Source: Stemphylium vesicarium
Lineage: Eukaryota > Ascomycota > Dothideomycetes > Pleosporales > Pleosporaceae
DNA: 64,000 nucleotides
Assembly (NCBI GenBank): GCA_004380135.1
Contig: QXCR01000015.1
Coordinates: 186,001-250,000 of the forward strand
Direction of reading: 5' to 3'
Shown piece after piece: positions 42,357-55,030 of the stretch. Position 1 is the first letter of the stretch, and every line of letters starts with the position of its first letter. The notes under the pieces are model-generated. The model saw nothing but the letters and a program-made list of their open reading frames with translations. It had not been told where the DNA came from and searched no databases. The translations under genes were made by a program, and so were the position numbers.

Positions 42357-45300
42357 TTACCGCCCCCACTCTCTCCACCACTCGTAGAGCGCAATGCCAC
42401 CTGCCGTTTGTACGTCTACGGTAACATGGTTAGCAATCTTGATCCAACAAAAGCGTCCCTAAAAGCAGGTTGCAAAAAATGGAACGACTTACTCAAACTC
42501 CTCGTCACTCCCACAGTCTTAATCTCAACATTGCGATCAATGACCGCCAGCACCTCAGCTGAGATACCTTCTTTCTCGCTACCCAGGACGAGACAGCATT
42601 TCTTCGGCAAAGTACCAATATCCTGCTGACGAACAACAGCCTCTACATCCCCGGCTCCTTGCACCACAGCGCCATCAATATCCCCACGACCCAATATACC
42701 ACTGCGATCCGTCTGCTCAATACCCACAACCTCATACCCCTTACTCTTCGCCTCCAGCAAGAAAGCCGGCACACCCACCTCCTTCAGCTCTTTGATAGCA
42801 AGATGCTTTTCCGAGCGCACACTTGTGGCTTTAAAGTCTTTGTGCGCAACCTTCTTGAGATCGTCAAGGTACAGGGCTTCTAGGCCAAAGGACTCGGATA
42901 TACGGGAGAGACCGCCGAGGTTCGTGGGGTTGTCAATTAGAGACGCGATGAGCACGACGGATGCGGGGCGCTGGTTTTGCACGCTTGGTGGGCCGCTGGC
43001 TAGGTGCAGGTTGTCGAGGTCGATGCCGGCCTTGGTTTGGAGGGTGATTTGGTGAGTGGTGTCTTGGGGAAAAGCGATTGGGACCGGTGCAGAAGATGGC
43101 TTCACGACAGTGGCCTCTCTTGAGGGTGCTGTGCCTAGTTGTATCGACGCCGGTGGAGGGGTGACCTGTGTTGCTTGATCATCTAGTTGGAGCATTTCGA
43201 AATCTTCACCGGTGACCAATTCATCTTCTGGTGATTCGATGGAGAGATAGCGTCCCTGGAAGATACCGGACATGGTAAAATCCTTTTCGATGTCGACCTT
43301 CAAGGTCCTGATTGTCCATGGTGAAGCGCTGAACTTATCCAGGCGACGAATGAATGCATTCATAGCTACAAGCGCTGGGTTTTGCAGGATTGCCTTCCAG
43401 CCTTTTTCATTCGCGAGGTCAAAGACCAGTGGGAACGCAAAATTTGCCTCGTGGCGTATCTGAACCTTAGGGCTTGCGGAGTAAGCGTTAAGCTGCATCA
43501 TGAGTTTGGATGCGAAATCTTCAGTTTCATAGGGCGCGACGAGCAGACCGAGCTTTATCAGACTGGCAATATGAATTGGGCTGTATTCGTCAAGGTCCTG
43601 CAACTGCTCGATGATTCTTGAAGACTTTCCTGGAAAGTTACGATAGACCAGGGCCAAGGTCCATTCCAGTAGATAGCGATAACGCGGCCATGACTCAAGT
43701 GCCAGAGCATGTGTGAGGCCATCGAGGTACGCATCTGCATCCTTCTCTGTCATGCAGTAATGGCTCAACAGCAGCATTGCTTGCAGCTGTAGTGTCCTTT
43801 TCCATGGGCTCTTGACGGCGACTGGTGGTTGTTGGTCTTTCCAAGGCTGCAGCAACCGATTCAGAATACTCCTAGCAACATCCAACTGCGCTACTGGAAA
43901 GCGACGCAAGAGATCAATAACAGCTGTATATGCGTGCCATTCTCGTAATCCATAGTAAGAAGTGTACGTTCTATGAGGTAGATATTGCTGGAGATTTTCG
44001 GCTGCTACCACCTCGAACAAGAACTCCGATCGGATGGACGCGGGATCATTGACAAAGTCTAGAATGTACTCTTCGAACGGGAGAATTGCGATTATGGGTG
44101 GGTTGGAAAAGGCGGCTTTGCGTAGCGATTTAGCAAGCGAAGCAAGTACGTAGGACCTACCCTTGGACAGCTTTGTGAGACGAGACATAGCTTTAGATAA
44201 CAGGTTCGTAAGGTCTGTTGTGGGCGCCTCGGCGTCTTTCTGGTGATGGACCACACATACACTGATGCATGTTGGGTGAAAGATCAGAGGCGGAAGATGG
44301 ACAGCGAACGGTCGAATGAAGTCGCGGATCTCCGCCTCCTCCCAAAGTGCAGATAGTGCGGTATGCAACTCCTCTGGATTGACAGACCCGGCATCAGTTT
44401 GATCAAGAAGATTGCATAGCGTCTTACAGGCCGGCGCAAAAGCAGGGCCTTGGATGCAAGTGTGTTTTGACTTGCGCAGATCATCCAGGAAGTGCTGTAG
44501 CGAAGGCGTCTGGCTGCCATCTGGAGTAGAGATTGCAGCCGAAGCAGACTGGTCCACCTGTTCCTCGAGCTTCTTGCACCGAACACGCAAAGACTCATCG
44601 GTCGGTACATGCTCTGACGCCAGATCAGGTTCGACGAGATCACAAAGCTTTCGGCAATGAATACTGTGCAGATCGCTAGCTACTTCAGGAAGCCCAGTGA
44701 GTCGTGCTAGACTTAGTATCTCGGCAAGATCAGACGACGGGAACTTGTACTGTCCTAACGAGTTGTTGTATCGCGTTGTTAGACCTTGAATAAGACCCCG
44801 CAAGAGATACATCATCGCTGGTTGGAATAGTCGGCCGCGGGCGTTCATGATGAAGCGAGTGATGCCTAATATGACAGCGCGACCCCGACGATTGTCTACA
44901 TCAACCTCTTGCATATTGTAGTCAATTGATGGAACGAATGATGGGTTGTCCGCAGTTTCAGATGCGAACCGTGCGATCACAGCAGCTAGAGCCTCCCCAT
45001 GAGCGCAGGTAGTGTTGGTGCGGGTGGCAGTAAGGGTAGACGTGAACAGACTGCCATCCGTTGCCCAGGGAAGAAAACCGTCGAAAAGAAAGTGAATATG
45101 GCCACTGATATCACCGCGGCACTGTGGAGAGATGATTAGCAATCGCACTGATCAAGCCATCTAGCACATCAACAATGCCAGTCCAATGAGCGCACAGGCC
45201 AGATCTCTATGTGGTACACCCACCTATACGAAAATCGGGAACTACTTACCTGGATGACAAAATCCATATACCAGTGCCCAATCATTTTCCTGATGCTCTC

Positions 45301-46347
45301 CTGAATCAGGGGATCAAGAGCTGCAGTGAGCAAACTGGTCGTCATTGCGGACGTGATTCTCGACGGAAGGGCTTTCGAGGATCCGAGTAGTTTGGTCATA
45401 GATGAGAGCGAATCCTCAACTTGTCCAGTATAGCGATGCAGAACGATAGTCTCGAACAACGTTGAGTAGAGATCGTAGTTTTCTCGGTCTACTTTGCTTG
45501 CATATTGCATTGATGGAGTGTCGATGCGATCGGTCGTTGTAAGGAGTGACTGCCGAATGATTCCCAGACAGTACTTGCGCTGATCTGCATGACCCTTCAC
45601 GAGGCCAATTCTCAGCCTCTTCCAGTACTGTTCGTCTTTCAGGCAGTCAAACTCTAGGCCAGCAGATGCAGCGAGCGAAATCCACTGGAACCAGGTCCTA
45701 TATATGTTGCTTGACCTAGCAGCGAAACACTTCGCATCGAGGCTGTCGAGTCGGGTCCATAATGACTGATTGACCAGGCGACCGAGATCGACAGGCGAAT
45801 TCTCTCCCTGATTTTTCAGCAACGAGAAGAAAGCCGACAATGTGTCGTGTGCAACCTCATGTAGCCCGTCAACGCCAATGAAACTGGACAAAAGACTCAG
45901 AGACTCTGCATCGACCATGTGCTCGCGGGCCGCGGGTACCCAGAAGCAGCATTTCAAAAATCTCAGATATGTCTTCGTAGACTGTATGGTTTCCAAGTCG
46001 TCGCATGGGACAACTTGTGCTGATCGAGAAAGAGTTGTGTAGATTCCAGCCCTGAGACGAGCAGCTATGATCGACCCGTGGCTGAGGCACAAGCCAGCGA
46101 TCTCGTAGAGACGATCGGACAATGATTCGTCGACCAGGTGACCCAGAACGATGTCCCATAGCTGATCGTGCTGCGATGTGCTCCCAGCGTCTCCATCAAT
46201 TCCGCTGGTAGTTAAGAGGCGAACGCAAATATCGAGTGCGTCGATGTCGATGCCATGTGGTGCCGCTTTGAGCTTGGCGAGGCTGGCGTCAAACGCCGCT
46301 CGCCGGGTGTGCTCATTCAGCAGGCTCAGCACCGCAGCCGTGGCCAT
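42357..46347 (-). CDS. TRM3: tRNA (guanosine-2'-O-)-methyltransferase, Trm3/TARBP1 type
   Basis: Exons 46347-45250, 45121-42493 and 42415-42357 (introns 128 and 77 bp) give 1261 aa, in the range of yeast Trm3 (about 1400). Most of the chain is an alpha-helical, HEAT-like N-terminal region. The last 160 residues are the SPOUT/SpoU domain with its three motifs. These are LIDNPTNLGGLSRISESFG, LVLGSEKEGISAEVL, and TRSLNVQTAGGIALYEWWRE; the last is completed only by splicing in the final 59-bp exon. Trm3 methylates the ribose of guanosine 18 in tRNAs carrying the GG of the D-loop, using S-adenosylmethionine; SpoU domains bind it in a trefoil knot. The small terminal exon is easily missed, and without it motif 3 would be lost. 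Confidence 0.92.
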
Positions 46348-47206
46348 GGTCTCAAGGTCCGTCAGCGAGACTGCGTAATGGGCAGAATCGACGTTCCGGA
46401 TGGTATCGTGATATCCCGCCGTGAGGTTTCGTTGCTGGTGCAGAGCAGACTGTTCGGACCAGTCACACTGCTCCCGCGAAATTTTTAGTCGCTACTGCGC
46501 CTTCGCACAACCTGCCGGCTGAACCTTAGAGCGACATTGCTGCCCTGAGGAGCATCACGGAACCTATACGACTACAATGAAGGAGACGCCTCTAAGTATC
46601 TGCAATTGCGCCCTGCGGAGCCTACCCACAAATTCGATTTTCTCACCGGACGCAAGGCTTTACACGTTGGCTCGCAGGTATGCGAGTACTCCTCAGCGGG
46701 GCAGAGGGCTGGACTTGGGATTATGGCGGTGTGCAGCTGAAGATGACATTGCTAGCGGACGTGATTCCTTGCCAAAAATAATGTCTCTGGATGGTTCTGG
46801 AGACTGAGGCCTGCCTAGCAAGGTGTTTGGCTCCTTAAGAAAGAGCAAGGAATGCGCTGCTAGATGCGCCGCTAGTAATGAATAGCTGATTTGATTGACT
46901 TTGAGAGCCATCTCAGGCTATGCTATAGTTTGTTCATCGTCATGAGCGTGTTGGGAAGGATTATCATTCCATCTCAAGCGCGTCGCGTTGACCTGTGATG
47001 GCGCGCGGAGTCTGGGGTGCCAAGTAGTGACGTGGTATCGCACCCGGCAACCGCGTGTTGACACGGCCCAAACAATGCCCTCGAGTCATGGCAAGGGCGA
47101 TCCGTGCACCCGCCCAACATTGTCTATGCACCTGCTATACATTCACCGGTCGCGACAGCTCTGGGATTCCTGCTACAAGTTATTAAACTGTATTTTGGAC
47201 GATAGG
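46348..47206. other. Divergent region between TRM3 and the kinesin gene
   Basis: About 860 bp. Contains both promoters; short frames such as 46577-46807 show no domain and are not called. Confidence 0.35.
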
Positions 47207-49097
47207 ATGTATCCTCTACATACGACTGCCTCGGCCCCTTCAATGCGAGCCTCTGACGCCTCGTATGCCCTCTCGTCCCCAATAGCACCCATGAACGACG
47301 ACCCCGGCAATGTCAAGGTGGTGGTGCGATGCCGAGCATTCGTGAAGAGAGGTACAGTTGAATGTTCCAATTGGTACAGGCGCATGCTAATTCATGGCAG
47401 AGATGGAGAAGGGGACGAAATGCCTCATTCGAATGGACCCCGCGACGCAGAAGACGACACTCTATGCGCCCGACCATGGCGATGGCAACGGACGCCGTGT
47501 TCTTGAAGACAAAGAGTTTACCTTTGATCGCTCATACTGGTCGCACGACGAGAGCGACCCGCACTATGCGCATCAAGAAGACGTCTACCGCTCTTTCGGT
47601 GAAGAATTTCTCGACCACAACTTTGGAGGATACCATACTTGTATCTTCGCATACGGACAGACGGGGTCAGGAAAGAGTTATACGATGATGGGCACGCCAG
47701 ACAACCCAGGTCTGATTCCTCGAACGTGCGAGGAGCTGTTCGCCAGAATCAGGCATGAGCCATCACCGAACACCAACTACCACGTCCAGGTCTCCTACTT
47801 TGAGGTTTATAACGAGCACGTTCGCGACTTGCTCCAGCCAAGAACAAACCCGCCCGTGTACCTGAAGATCCGCGAGAGCCAAAAGGACGGTGTATATGTT
47901 CAGGGCTTGACCGAAGCCGAAGTCAAGTGCTATGCTGACGTAGCGCGTCTGATGAAGGTTGGCGACATGGTACGTATTCAACTATTTTTGCTTCCGAAGT
48001 ACTTGCTAACAGCTTTGTAGAGCCGGACAACTGCCTCCACCAAGATGAACGACACTTCCTCACGATCTCACGCCGTCTTCACGATTCGCCTCAAGCAGAT
48101 TACCCACTCTCTTCTTTCCGACGAGACTATCGAGCGTACTGCTCGCATGCGCCTCGTAGATCTCGCTGGTTCCGAACGTGCCAAGTCGACAGAAGCCACA
48201 GGCGCTCGCCTCAAGGAGGGTGCCCAGATCAACAAGTCCCTCACAACCCTCGGTCGCGTCATCGCTGCACTCGCAGATCCCAGGCGGCAGGGTGCCAAGG
48301 GCAGACGGCCACGCGAAGTAGTCCCGTACCGTGATTCGGTCTTGACATGGCTCCTTAAAGACTCTCTCGGCGGCAACAGTAAAACCGCAATGGTCGCTTG
48401 TATCGCTCCGGCCGACTATGACGAGACCCTTTCTACCCTCCGCTACGCCGATCAAGCGAAGCGCATCCGCACGCGTGCCCTAGTAAACCAGGACTGCATG
48501 TCCGCTGCGCAACGAGACGCCCAGATCGCCGAGATGTCGGAACAAATTCGAAGTCTGCAGGTGTGCGTGAATGCTGCCAGCCAACGCAAGAGGGAAGAAG
48601 CGACAGAGCTGGACGAATACCAGAGGCAGGTCGCACTCATGCAACGTCTCATGGAGGAGAACCGACAAGTCTCGGCGGCGAAGATCAAGGCCCTCACTTC
48701 AGAGGTCGAGGAGCTTCGTCCGCTCAACGTGACCCTCCGTGCCGAAATCGACTCCCTGCGTCGCCATCTTGCACTTGCACTCGGAGAACTCAAGAACCCC
48801 ATCGTCCTCCCACCACCGCGAGAGCTTGGTACACCGGACTTTGAGAGTGAAGAGTGGCTGGGTGAAGGGGATGGTAACGACCAATCCGCCCCCACTCCTG
48901 CTGACGCTGAAGCCAGCGATGATGACTCTGATTCAGGCTACGATGAGGGTGACCACGACGAGTTGGCGCAAGAACTGCAAAACGAGGCGGAGACGTTCCT
49001 CCGGGATCTCGGCATGTTCCGCAAGAAGGTTGGCAGCGACGTTGACCGCTTCGGCATTCGCGAAACACTTGCCGAGCTCATAGGGAATGGCGTCTAG
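47207..49097 (+). CDS. Short kinesin, kinesin-3-like motor
   Basis: Exons 47207-47351, 47401-47969 and 48021-49097 (introns 49 and 51 bp) give 596 aa from ATG 47207, or 568 aa from the later in-frame ATG at 47291. The motor begins GNVKVVVRCRAFVKRE. It shows the P-loop AYGQTGSGKSYTMMG, YFEVYNEHVRDLL, switch I NDTSSRSHAVF, switch II LVDLAGSERAKSTEATGARL, then INKSLTTLGRVIAAL and VPYRDSVLTWLLKDSLGGN. The long loop before YRDS (PRRQGAKGRRPRE) is basic, as in kinesin-3. A coiled coil (about 400-500), an acidic stretch and a short final helix follow. There is no FHA, PH or long stalk, unlike full-length Unc104/KIF1A. It probably moves along microtubules carrying membrane cargo; the cargo is unknown. 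Confidence 0.88.
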
Positions 49098-49433
49098 ATT
49101 GATACCCGGGGCGTTATTACTTTTGAATGGGGTCAGGACACGACGTATGGAATTGACTTTTGGGCAACAGTGTGGGAATTGGTTATGAATGCATGAGCGA
49201 CGGCGTTTCCCTTTTTCTGGGCAAAGCTGCCCAATATTAGCTAGCAGTATATAGGTCTCCAACAATAATCAAGTATATGACCCAAGTTTTGACAAGATGT
49301 TCAGAGGGATGCGTATGTGATGATGACAGCCTCGGCGCCCGCTAAGAGCTATGACCGCAACTCCAAGCTCCAGCCAGGCCCACCAAGCTTCCGACAACTT
49401 CGCGCCATGATACCCCGATAGTTGCGGCCAACC
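49098..49433. other. Intergenic between kinesin and VPS16
   Basis: About 335 bp, with the VPS16 promoter within it. Nothing distinct was seen. Confidence 0.35.
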
Positions 49434-52085
49434 ATGTCCAAGCCAACAGCCAACTGGGAAAAGGTCGGCGACAAATTCTACAGGAAGGTACAACTCTACC
49501 AAGCTGTCTTCGACCAGGATCTCGAGCTCGAGAACTACAATGTAGTGGGGGCACCGTATAGCGGTGCTGTAGGTAGGTACGTCCCGTTTGCCTGCCATGG
49601 ACTGCGCATAGTTGCATGTAGATTGGGCTGACTGTGATAGCCATCTACCGTGACGAAGACAAGTTGCAGACCTATCGCGGACCTGGCGCGTCCAAGTCGA
49701 GCATCGACATCTACAGCTGCGCAGGCAAGCTGATACGAAGCATCAATGTGCGACACCTTCACCGCACCTGCGAGATAGCAAGCCAGATCAGCAAGTACTG
49801 ACAAACTGCAGTGGGACAAGGGCTCAATCAAGGGTCTGGGGTGGTCGGAAGACGAAAAGCTGCTCGTCGTAACAGCAGACGGCACCGTGCGATGCTACTA
49901 CGACCTCCAAGGCGACTTCGTTCCCTTCACGCTGGGTCACGACGCAGAAGACCTCGGCGTTGTTTCGTGCAAGTTCTATAGCACCGGCTTTGTCGCGCTT
50001 CTCGGGAACAACCATCTCATCTCCGTGACGTCGTACACCGAACCGCGTCCCAAACTTCTCGCTATTCCGCCGACCGAACCCATCATATCATGGAGCATAA
50101 TACCGCCTACATACTCGCTATCGCGCTCAGTCGAAGTCATACTCGCCATTGGAAGTACCCTATACGTTGTTGATGCGACCGAGGCAGAAGACAGGAACTT
50201 TGATGCTGGACCCTTTCGGCACATCAGCGTCAGCCCGCGCGCAGAGTTCCTTGCTTTCTATACGGAAGATGGAAAGGTCTGGGTTGTTAGTGGCGATTGG
50301 AGCGAGAAGCTCAGCGAGTACGACAGCAAGATCAAGACTGTGCCCAAGGATATGGAATGGTGTGGCTCCAATGCTGTCGCGCTGGCTTGGGAGGACGAGG
50401 TACATCTGATTGGCCCCCGGAGTGCCGCGACAAAATTCTACTACGATACGTGGGTGCATCTACTGCCGGATGTTGACGGCATACGCCTTCTTACGAACGA
50501 TGTGTGCGAATTCATCCAAAAGGTGCCGGATGAAGCAGTCGACGTTTTTAGGCTTGGTTCCGACTCGCCCGCCGCCAATCTCCTAGAGGCTTCGTCTCTT
50601 TTAGAACAGAAGAGCCCCAAGGCAGACGACCTCATACAGCTGATACGTCCAAGCCTAGGCGAGGCCGTGGATACCTGCATCAAAGCCGCTGCGCATGAAT
50701 ACAACATTCATTGGCAGAAATCGCTATTGAAAGCTGCTTCGTATGGAAAGTCCGTACTAGACCTATACTCGTCCGACGACTTTGTGGATACATGCGACAC
50801 ACTGAGGGTGTTGAATGCTATGCGTTTCTACGAAGTTGGGCTACCGCTCAGCTACGACCAATACCGTCGCATGACACCCGAGAAGCTTGTCGAACGTCTC
50901 ACAAACCGAAGCGAATACCTTCTTGCGTTGCGGATAGCTGAGTACTTGCATCTACCGGCAAACCAGATCCATGGCCATTGGGCGCAGCAGAAAGTTCGTG
51001 TCTCAACTGACCCTGAAGAAGAGATCTGTAGTTTGATCGTCAAGAAACTTCATGGCAAGCCAGGCGTCTCTTTTGAGGAGATTGCACGAGCGGCGTATGA
51101 TGAGGGCCGTGTTCGACTTGCGACTGAGTTACTCAACTACGAGCCTAGAGCCGGTAAGCAAGTACCACTGCTCCTCAACATGAGGGAAGACAACATTGCG
51201 CTCGACAAGGCCATCGAGTCTGGCGATACAGATCTGATCTTCCATGTCCTGCTTCATCTCCGCAAAAAGTTGCCGCTCGCTTCCTTCTTCCGAGTCATCA
51301 ACAGTCGGCCAGTCGCTACAGCTCTTGTCGAGTCGTCCGCTTGGGATCAGGATCGAGATCTGCTCAAAGACTTGTACTATCAAGACGACCGGCGACTGGA
51401 CGGCTCGAATCTTTTGTTATCTGAGGCCCTTTCACAAGATAGCCAGCACGCGGCGCAAGACAAACTGAAGTTAGCGTCCAAATATCTTCAAGACTCTCGC
51501 GACAGCGCGGCTGTCTTCCAACGTCAGGCCATAGATGACGCAGCCAAGCTTCTCCGTCTTCAAACGCAATTTGAGTCAGACCTCAATGGGCCTAGAGACT
51601 CTCCTCCTGTTGGCCAATTACCTGGTCAGACTTACATTGGCCTCTCAGCGAACGAGACAATCTTCCAACTGATCCGCCAAGGACACTACAAGCGTGCCCA
51701 AAAGGTGCAGTCAGAATTCAAGATTAACGACAAGACCTACACGTACATCCGTCTCCGTGCTCTGGTCGCAGCACGTCACTGGAATGAGCTCGAAGAGGCT
51801 GCTAAACAAAAGAAGAGTCCTATTGGTTGGGAGCCATTTTTCAATGAGATCCTTGGTGCAGGCAACACCAGAGTCGCGTCCGTGTTTATTCCGAAATGCA
51901 CATCACTATCGGTACCTGAGCGCGTGGAAATGTGGATCAAATGCGGATTGATGGTCAAGGCTGGTGAGGAAGCTTTCAAGGCTAAGGACCGGGAGTTGCT
52001 TGAGGAGATTAGAGGTAAGGCTGGCGGAAGCGCGGCGGTGGAAGTAGAGAGATTACTGGGTATGCTGCCTCAGAGCAAGAGATAA
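49434..52085 (+). CDS. VPS16: Vacuolar sorting protein Vps16 (HOPS/CORVET subunit)
   Basis: Exons 49434-49572, 49641-49747 and 49812-52085 give 839 aa, the usual Vps16 length. The N-terminal half is the beta-propeller: ANWEKVGDKFYRKVQLY, GAPYSGAVAIYRDEDKL, then WDKGSIKGLGWSEDEKLLVV, and later WCGSNAVALAWEDEVHLIGP. The C-terminal half is the alpha-solenoid (RLTNRSEYLLALRIAEYLHL through VEMWIKCGLMVKAGEEAFKA). Vps16 is a core subunit of HOPS and CORVET, the tethers for endosome and vacuole fusion, and binds Vps33. Intron 2 has an unusual GTGCGA donor, but the joined IRSIN-WDKGSIKGLGW reading fits the family. It lies head-to-tail after the kinesin, with no sign of co-transcription. Confidence 0.94.
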
Positions 52086-52755
52086 GGGAGTCGATGAGGT
52101 TAGTAGATGTAGTATATACATGTGCTGAGGCTGTTCAATAGGAGATGGCAACTACACGGCCTGTTCCTGTTACATTCGGGTTTTACTATGCCATGGTGTG
52201 CGTAGCTGTATTCAAATTGTTCTTTTGTTATCCGCTTTACTAGAAAGTCACTTCCCTTTTGTATCGTCGACTTCAGTGCACAGAGAGTGAATTGGTGAAT
52301 TTTCTGCTGCCATGCCATTGAGTCGCAAATGTTTTGGTATTAGCCCATTTCACACACATGTCGACATCGTTGCTCTACATCCGTCCAGTGCCATTTGCAT
52401 AGCTAACTTGATACAGATTTCTCCTACTTGTACCTCCGAACCCTCTGAGTCTTTAACCTACCACTCACAATACCTCGGCCGGCTTGTGGAGGCCAAGAGA
52501 TAGCCGGTAGCATCCCGCCACAACTTCGGGCCTTAGACATTTAGCGTCAGCGACCTGCATGCGATCCGCCGCAACGCGATTCGCTTCCCCGCGTTTTGCC
52601 AGGGTGGCGATGGGGCTAGCTCCGCAGCCAACGACGAAATTTGTCTGGATATCGTCATCTCGGTGTGTGCTCATCCGAAGTCTTTCTAAGATCTTCTAGT
52701 CGGCACGTAAGCATGGGAAATCGGGGTACCATGTCATGGCCGGCTTAGACGCGAG
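52086..52755. other. Intergenic, upstream of GH78-like gene
   Basis: About 670 bp; 3' UTR of VPS16 and upstream region of the secreted glycosidase gene. No other feature seen. Confidence 0.35.
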
Positions 52756-52763
52756 TATATAAA
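52756..52763 (+). promoter_or_regulatory. TATA box of the GH78-like gene
   Basis: TATATAAA lies 70 bp upstream of the ATG at 52833 on the same strand. Confidence 0.55.
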
Positions 52764-52832
52764 GCGAGGGTACAGTACGTAGTGAAAAGAAAAAAAAGAA
52801 GCAGGATCCAGCATCAGGTTCCAATCACCAAT

Positions 52833-55030
52833 ATGAAGTTCTTTCCATTGGTAGCCGGATGCGCGGCCGTTGCGCCTGCTCTCGCGATCCCATACGAACA
52901 ATACATCCTCGCACCGAAATCACGAACTGTGCTCCCTGTCTCGGTGCACAGCAGCAACGGTTCCGTGACCAACCCCGAGAGCCTAACCAGCTCAAATGGC
53001 AGTTCCGTCTTCACCGGCGAAGCAGCAACAGCGTACGACTTCGGCATCAACATTGCCGGACGCGTAAGCTTGACCATCGGCTCTGTCAACTCTTCGGACG
53101 AATACATCGGCGTTACCTTCTCCGAGAGCTCGCTATGGGTCAGCAATATGAGCAGCGACGCGACGGCTGATGCGGGCAAAGACGAGACGCTTTGGTTCCA
53201 CGTCAATGGTTCGGGGCGGTATACGGCGCCACATGAGAAGATTAGGGGCGCGTTTAGGTATATGACGCTGGTGCATAATGGAACGGGGAGTTTGGAGGTT
53301 ACCGGGGCGGAAGTGCATTATACGGCTATGCCGCACTGGGAGGATAATGCGATTGGGAATTATAGCGGTTATTTCCACTGCGATGGTAAGACATTGATTG
53401 TATACTTTGGCGGTTTGAGCAGATGCTGACATGGAGTAGATGAGTTGCTTAACCGCGTTTGGTATGCTGGTGCCTATACGAACCAGATTTGCACGATTCC
53501 TCCGGACACTGGCAACGCGCTTGTTCATCTGCGCGAAGAAGGCTTCTCGAGCACTGATGATCAAAGCCCTGTCAATGTTACTTGGTACAACAACTACACC
53601 ATTACCGCTGGCAAGAGTACTCTAGTGGATGGAGCGAAGAGAGACAGACTCGTATGGGCTGGAGGTATGTTGTGCTCAATCGTAACTCGTGAGAGATACA
53701 GAATGCTGACGAATATCCACAGACATGGCCATCGCCGTCCCTGGTGTGGTGGTGTCGACAAACGATGTCATCTCCATCGAGACTGCACTCGACTCGCTCT
53801 TCAAGGTCCAAAATGATACAACTGGCCGGCTGCCATATGCTGGACAGCCTTTCCCACCTGACGCGGTCTCGTTCACCTACCATCTTTACACGTTGATTGG
53901 TGTTGCCGATCACTACCTCTACACTGTAAGCTCCTCTTATACTGTTGTCTAGATCGCTAGCTGATCGTGTTTTCTAGGGTGACATGTCTTACCTACGTTC
54001 TCTGTGGAACCAGTACAAGTTCGCTCTTACATTTCCGCTTAGCAACATCGACGAAAGCGGTCTGATGAACGTTACTGCTCCAAACGATTGGCTTCGTTTC
54101 GGCATGGGTGGACACAACATCGAAGCTAACGCGATCCTATACTACACTCTCAACCAAGCCATCTATCTCGCTGGTGCTTTGAACGATACCGCCAATAGCT
54201 CCGACTGGCAGCAGATTGCCGAAGGCATCAAGACTGCGGCCAACGAGCTACTTTGGGTCGAAGAGGAAGGCATGTACAAGGACAACGAGACGACGACTCT
54301 GATGCCTCAAGATGGAAATTCTTGGGCTGTTGTTGCAAATCTTACCTTGAACTCCACTCAGAACACTCAGATCAGCGACCGACTCGCTGGGCGATGGACA
54401 CCATATGGCGCGCCCGCCCCCGAAGCCGCTGATGCTATATCACCTTTCATCTCTGGTTTCGAACTACAAACACACTTCCTCGCCCAGAACACATCGGCTG
54501 CCTTGGAGCTTATGCGCCTGCAATGGGGCTTCATGCTTGACGACCCTCGTATGACTAACTCGACATTCATTGAGGGGTACAGCACTACTGGAGAACTTCA
54601 TTATGCTCCATACAACAACGATGCACGTATCAGCCACGCTCATGGCTGGGCAACAGGCCCGACATCCAGCTTGACACAGTACGTTGCTGGTGTGCAACTA
54701 CTTACTGCAGGCGGTGCGACATGGCGCATTGCCCCCTCACTCGGAGACCTCAAGTTTGCGGATGCAGGGTTTAGCACCACGCTGGGCTTCTTCGGTGCGA
54801 GGACGCAGGTGATGAACGACAGCATTGTACTGGACTTTGAAGCGCCCGAAGGAACCATGGGCGAAGTCCAAGTACCAGTGCTCGAATGCGCTGGCCGCCT
54901 AATCATGAGCGGGGGAGAAAGTTTGAGTGATGACCATGTTGTGGAAGTCATGGAGGGACAAGGGCCGAGTATCTCGGTGCAGGATGTCGCTGGAGGACGA
55001 TGGATGGCTACCTTCAGCTGCTCGGAGTAA
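52833..55030 (+). CDS. Secreted GH78-like glycosidase (alpha-L-rhamnosidase type)
   Basis: Exons 52833-53385, 53440-53664, 53723-53925 and 53978-55030 give 677 aa. A signal peptide (MKFFPLVAGCAAVAPALA) starts a chain rich in Asn-x-Ser/Thr sites. An N-terminal beta-sandwich part (YDFGINIAGRVSLTIGSVN, EKIRGAFRYMTLVHNGTG) is followed by an (alpha/alpha)6-barrel core: GYFHCDDELLNRVWYAGAYT, a segment with AKRDRLVWAGDMAIAVP, LKFPLS-like NQYKFALTFPLSNIDESGLM, and HAHGWATGPTSSLTQYVAGV. The RDRLVWAGD segment and the late HGWATGPT motif are typical of the bacterial/fungal rhamnosidase-like family GH78 and relatives. Such enzymes remove terminal rhamnose from plant polysaccharides or glycosides. The substrate is inferred from the family only. 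Confidence 0.82.

Noticed and set aside
46577..46807. 76-codon plus-strand frame between TRM3 and the kinesin
   Set aside because: No domain or targeting signal, and it lies in a divergent promoter region.
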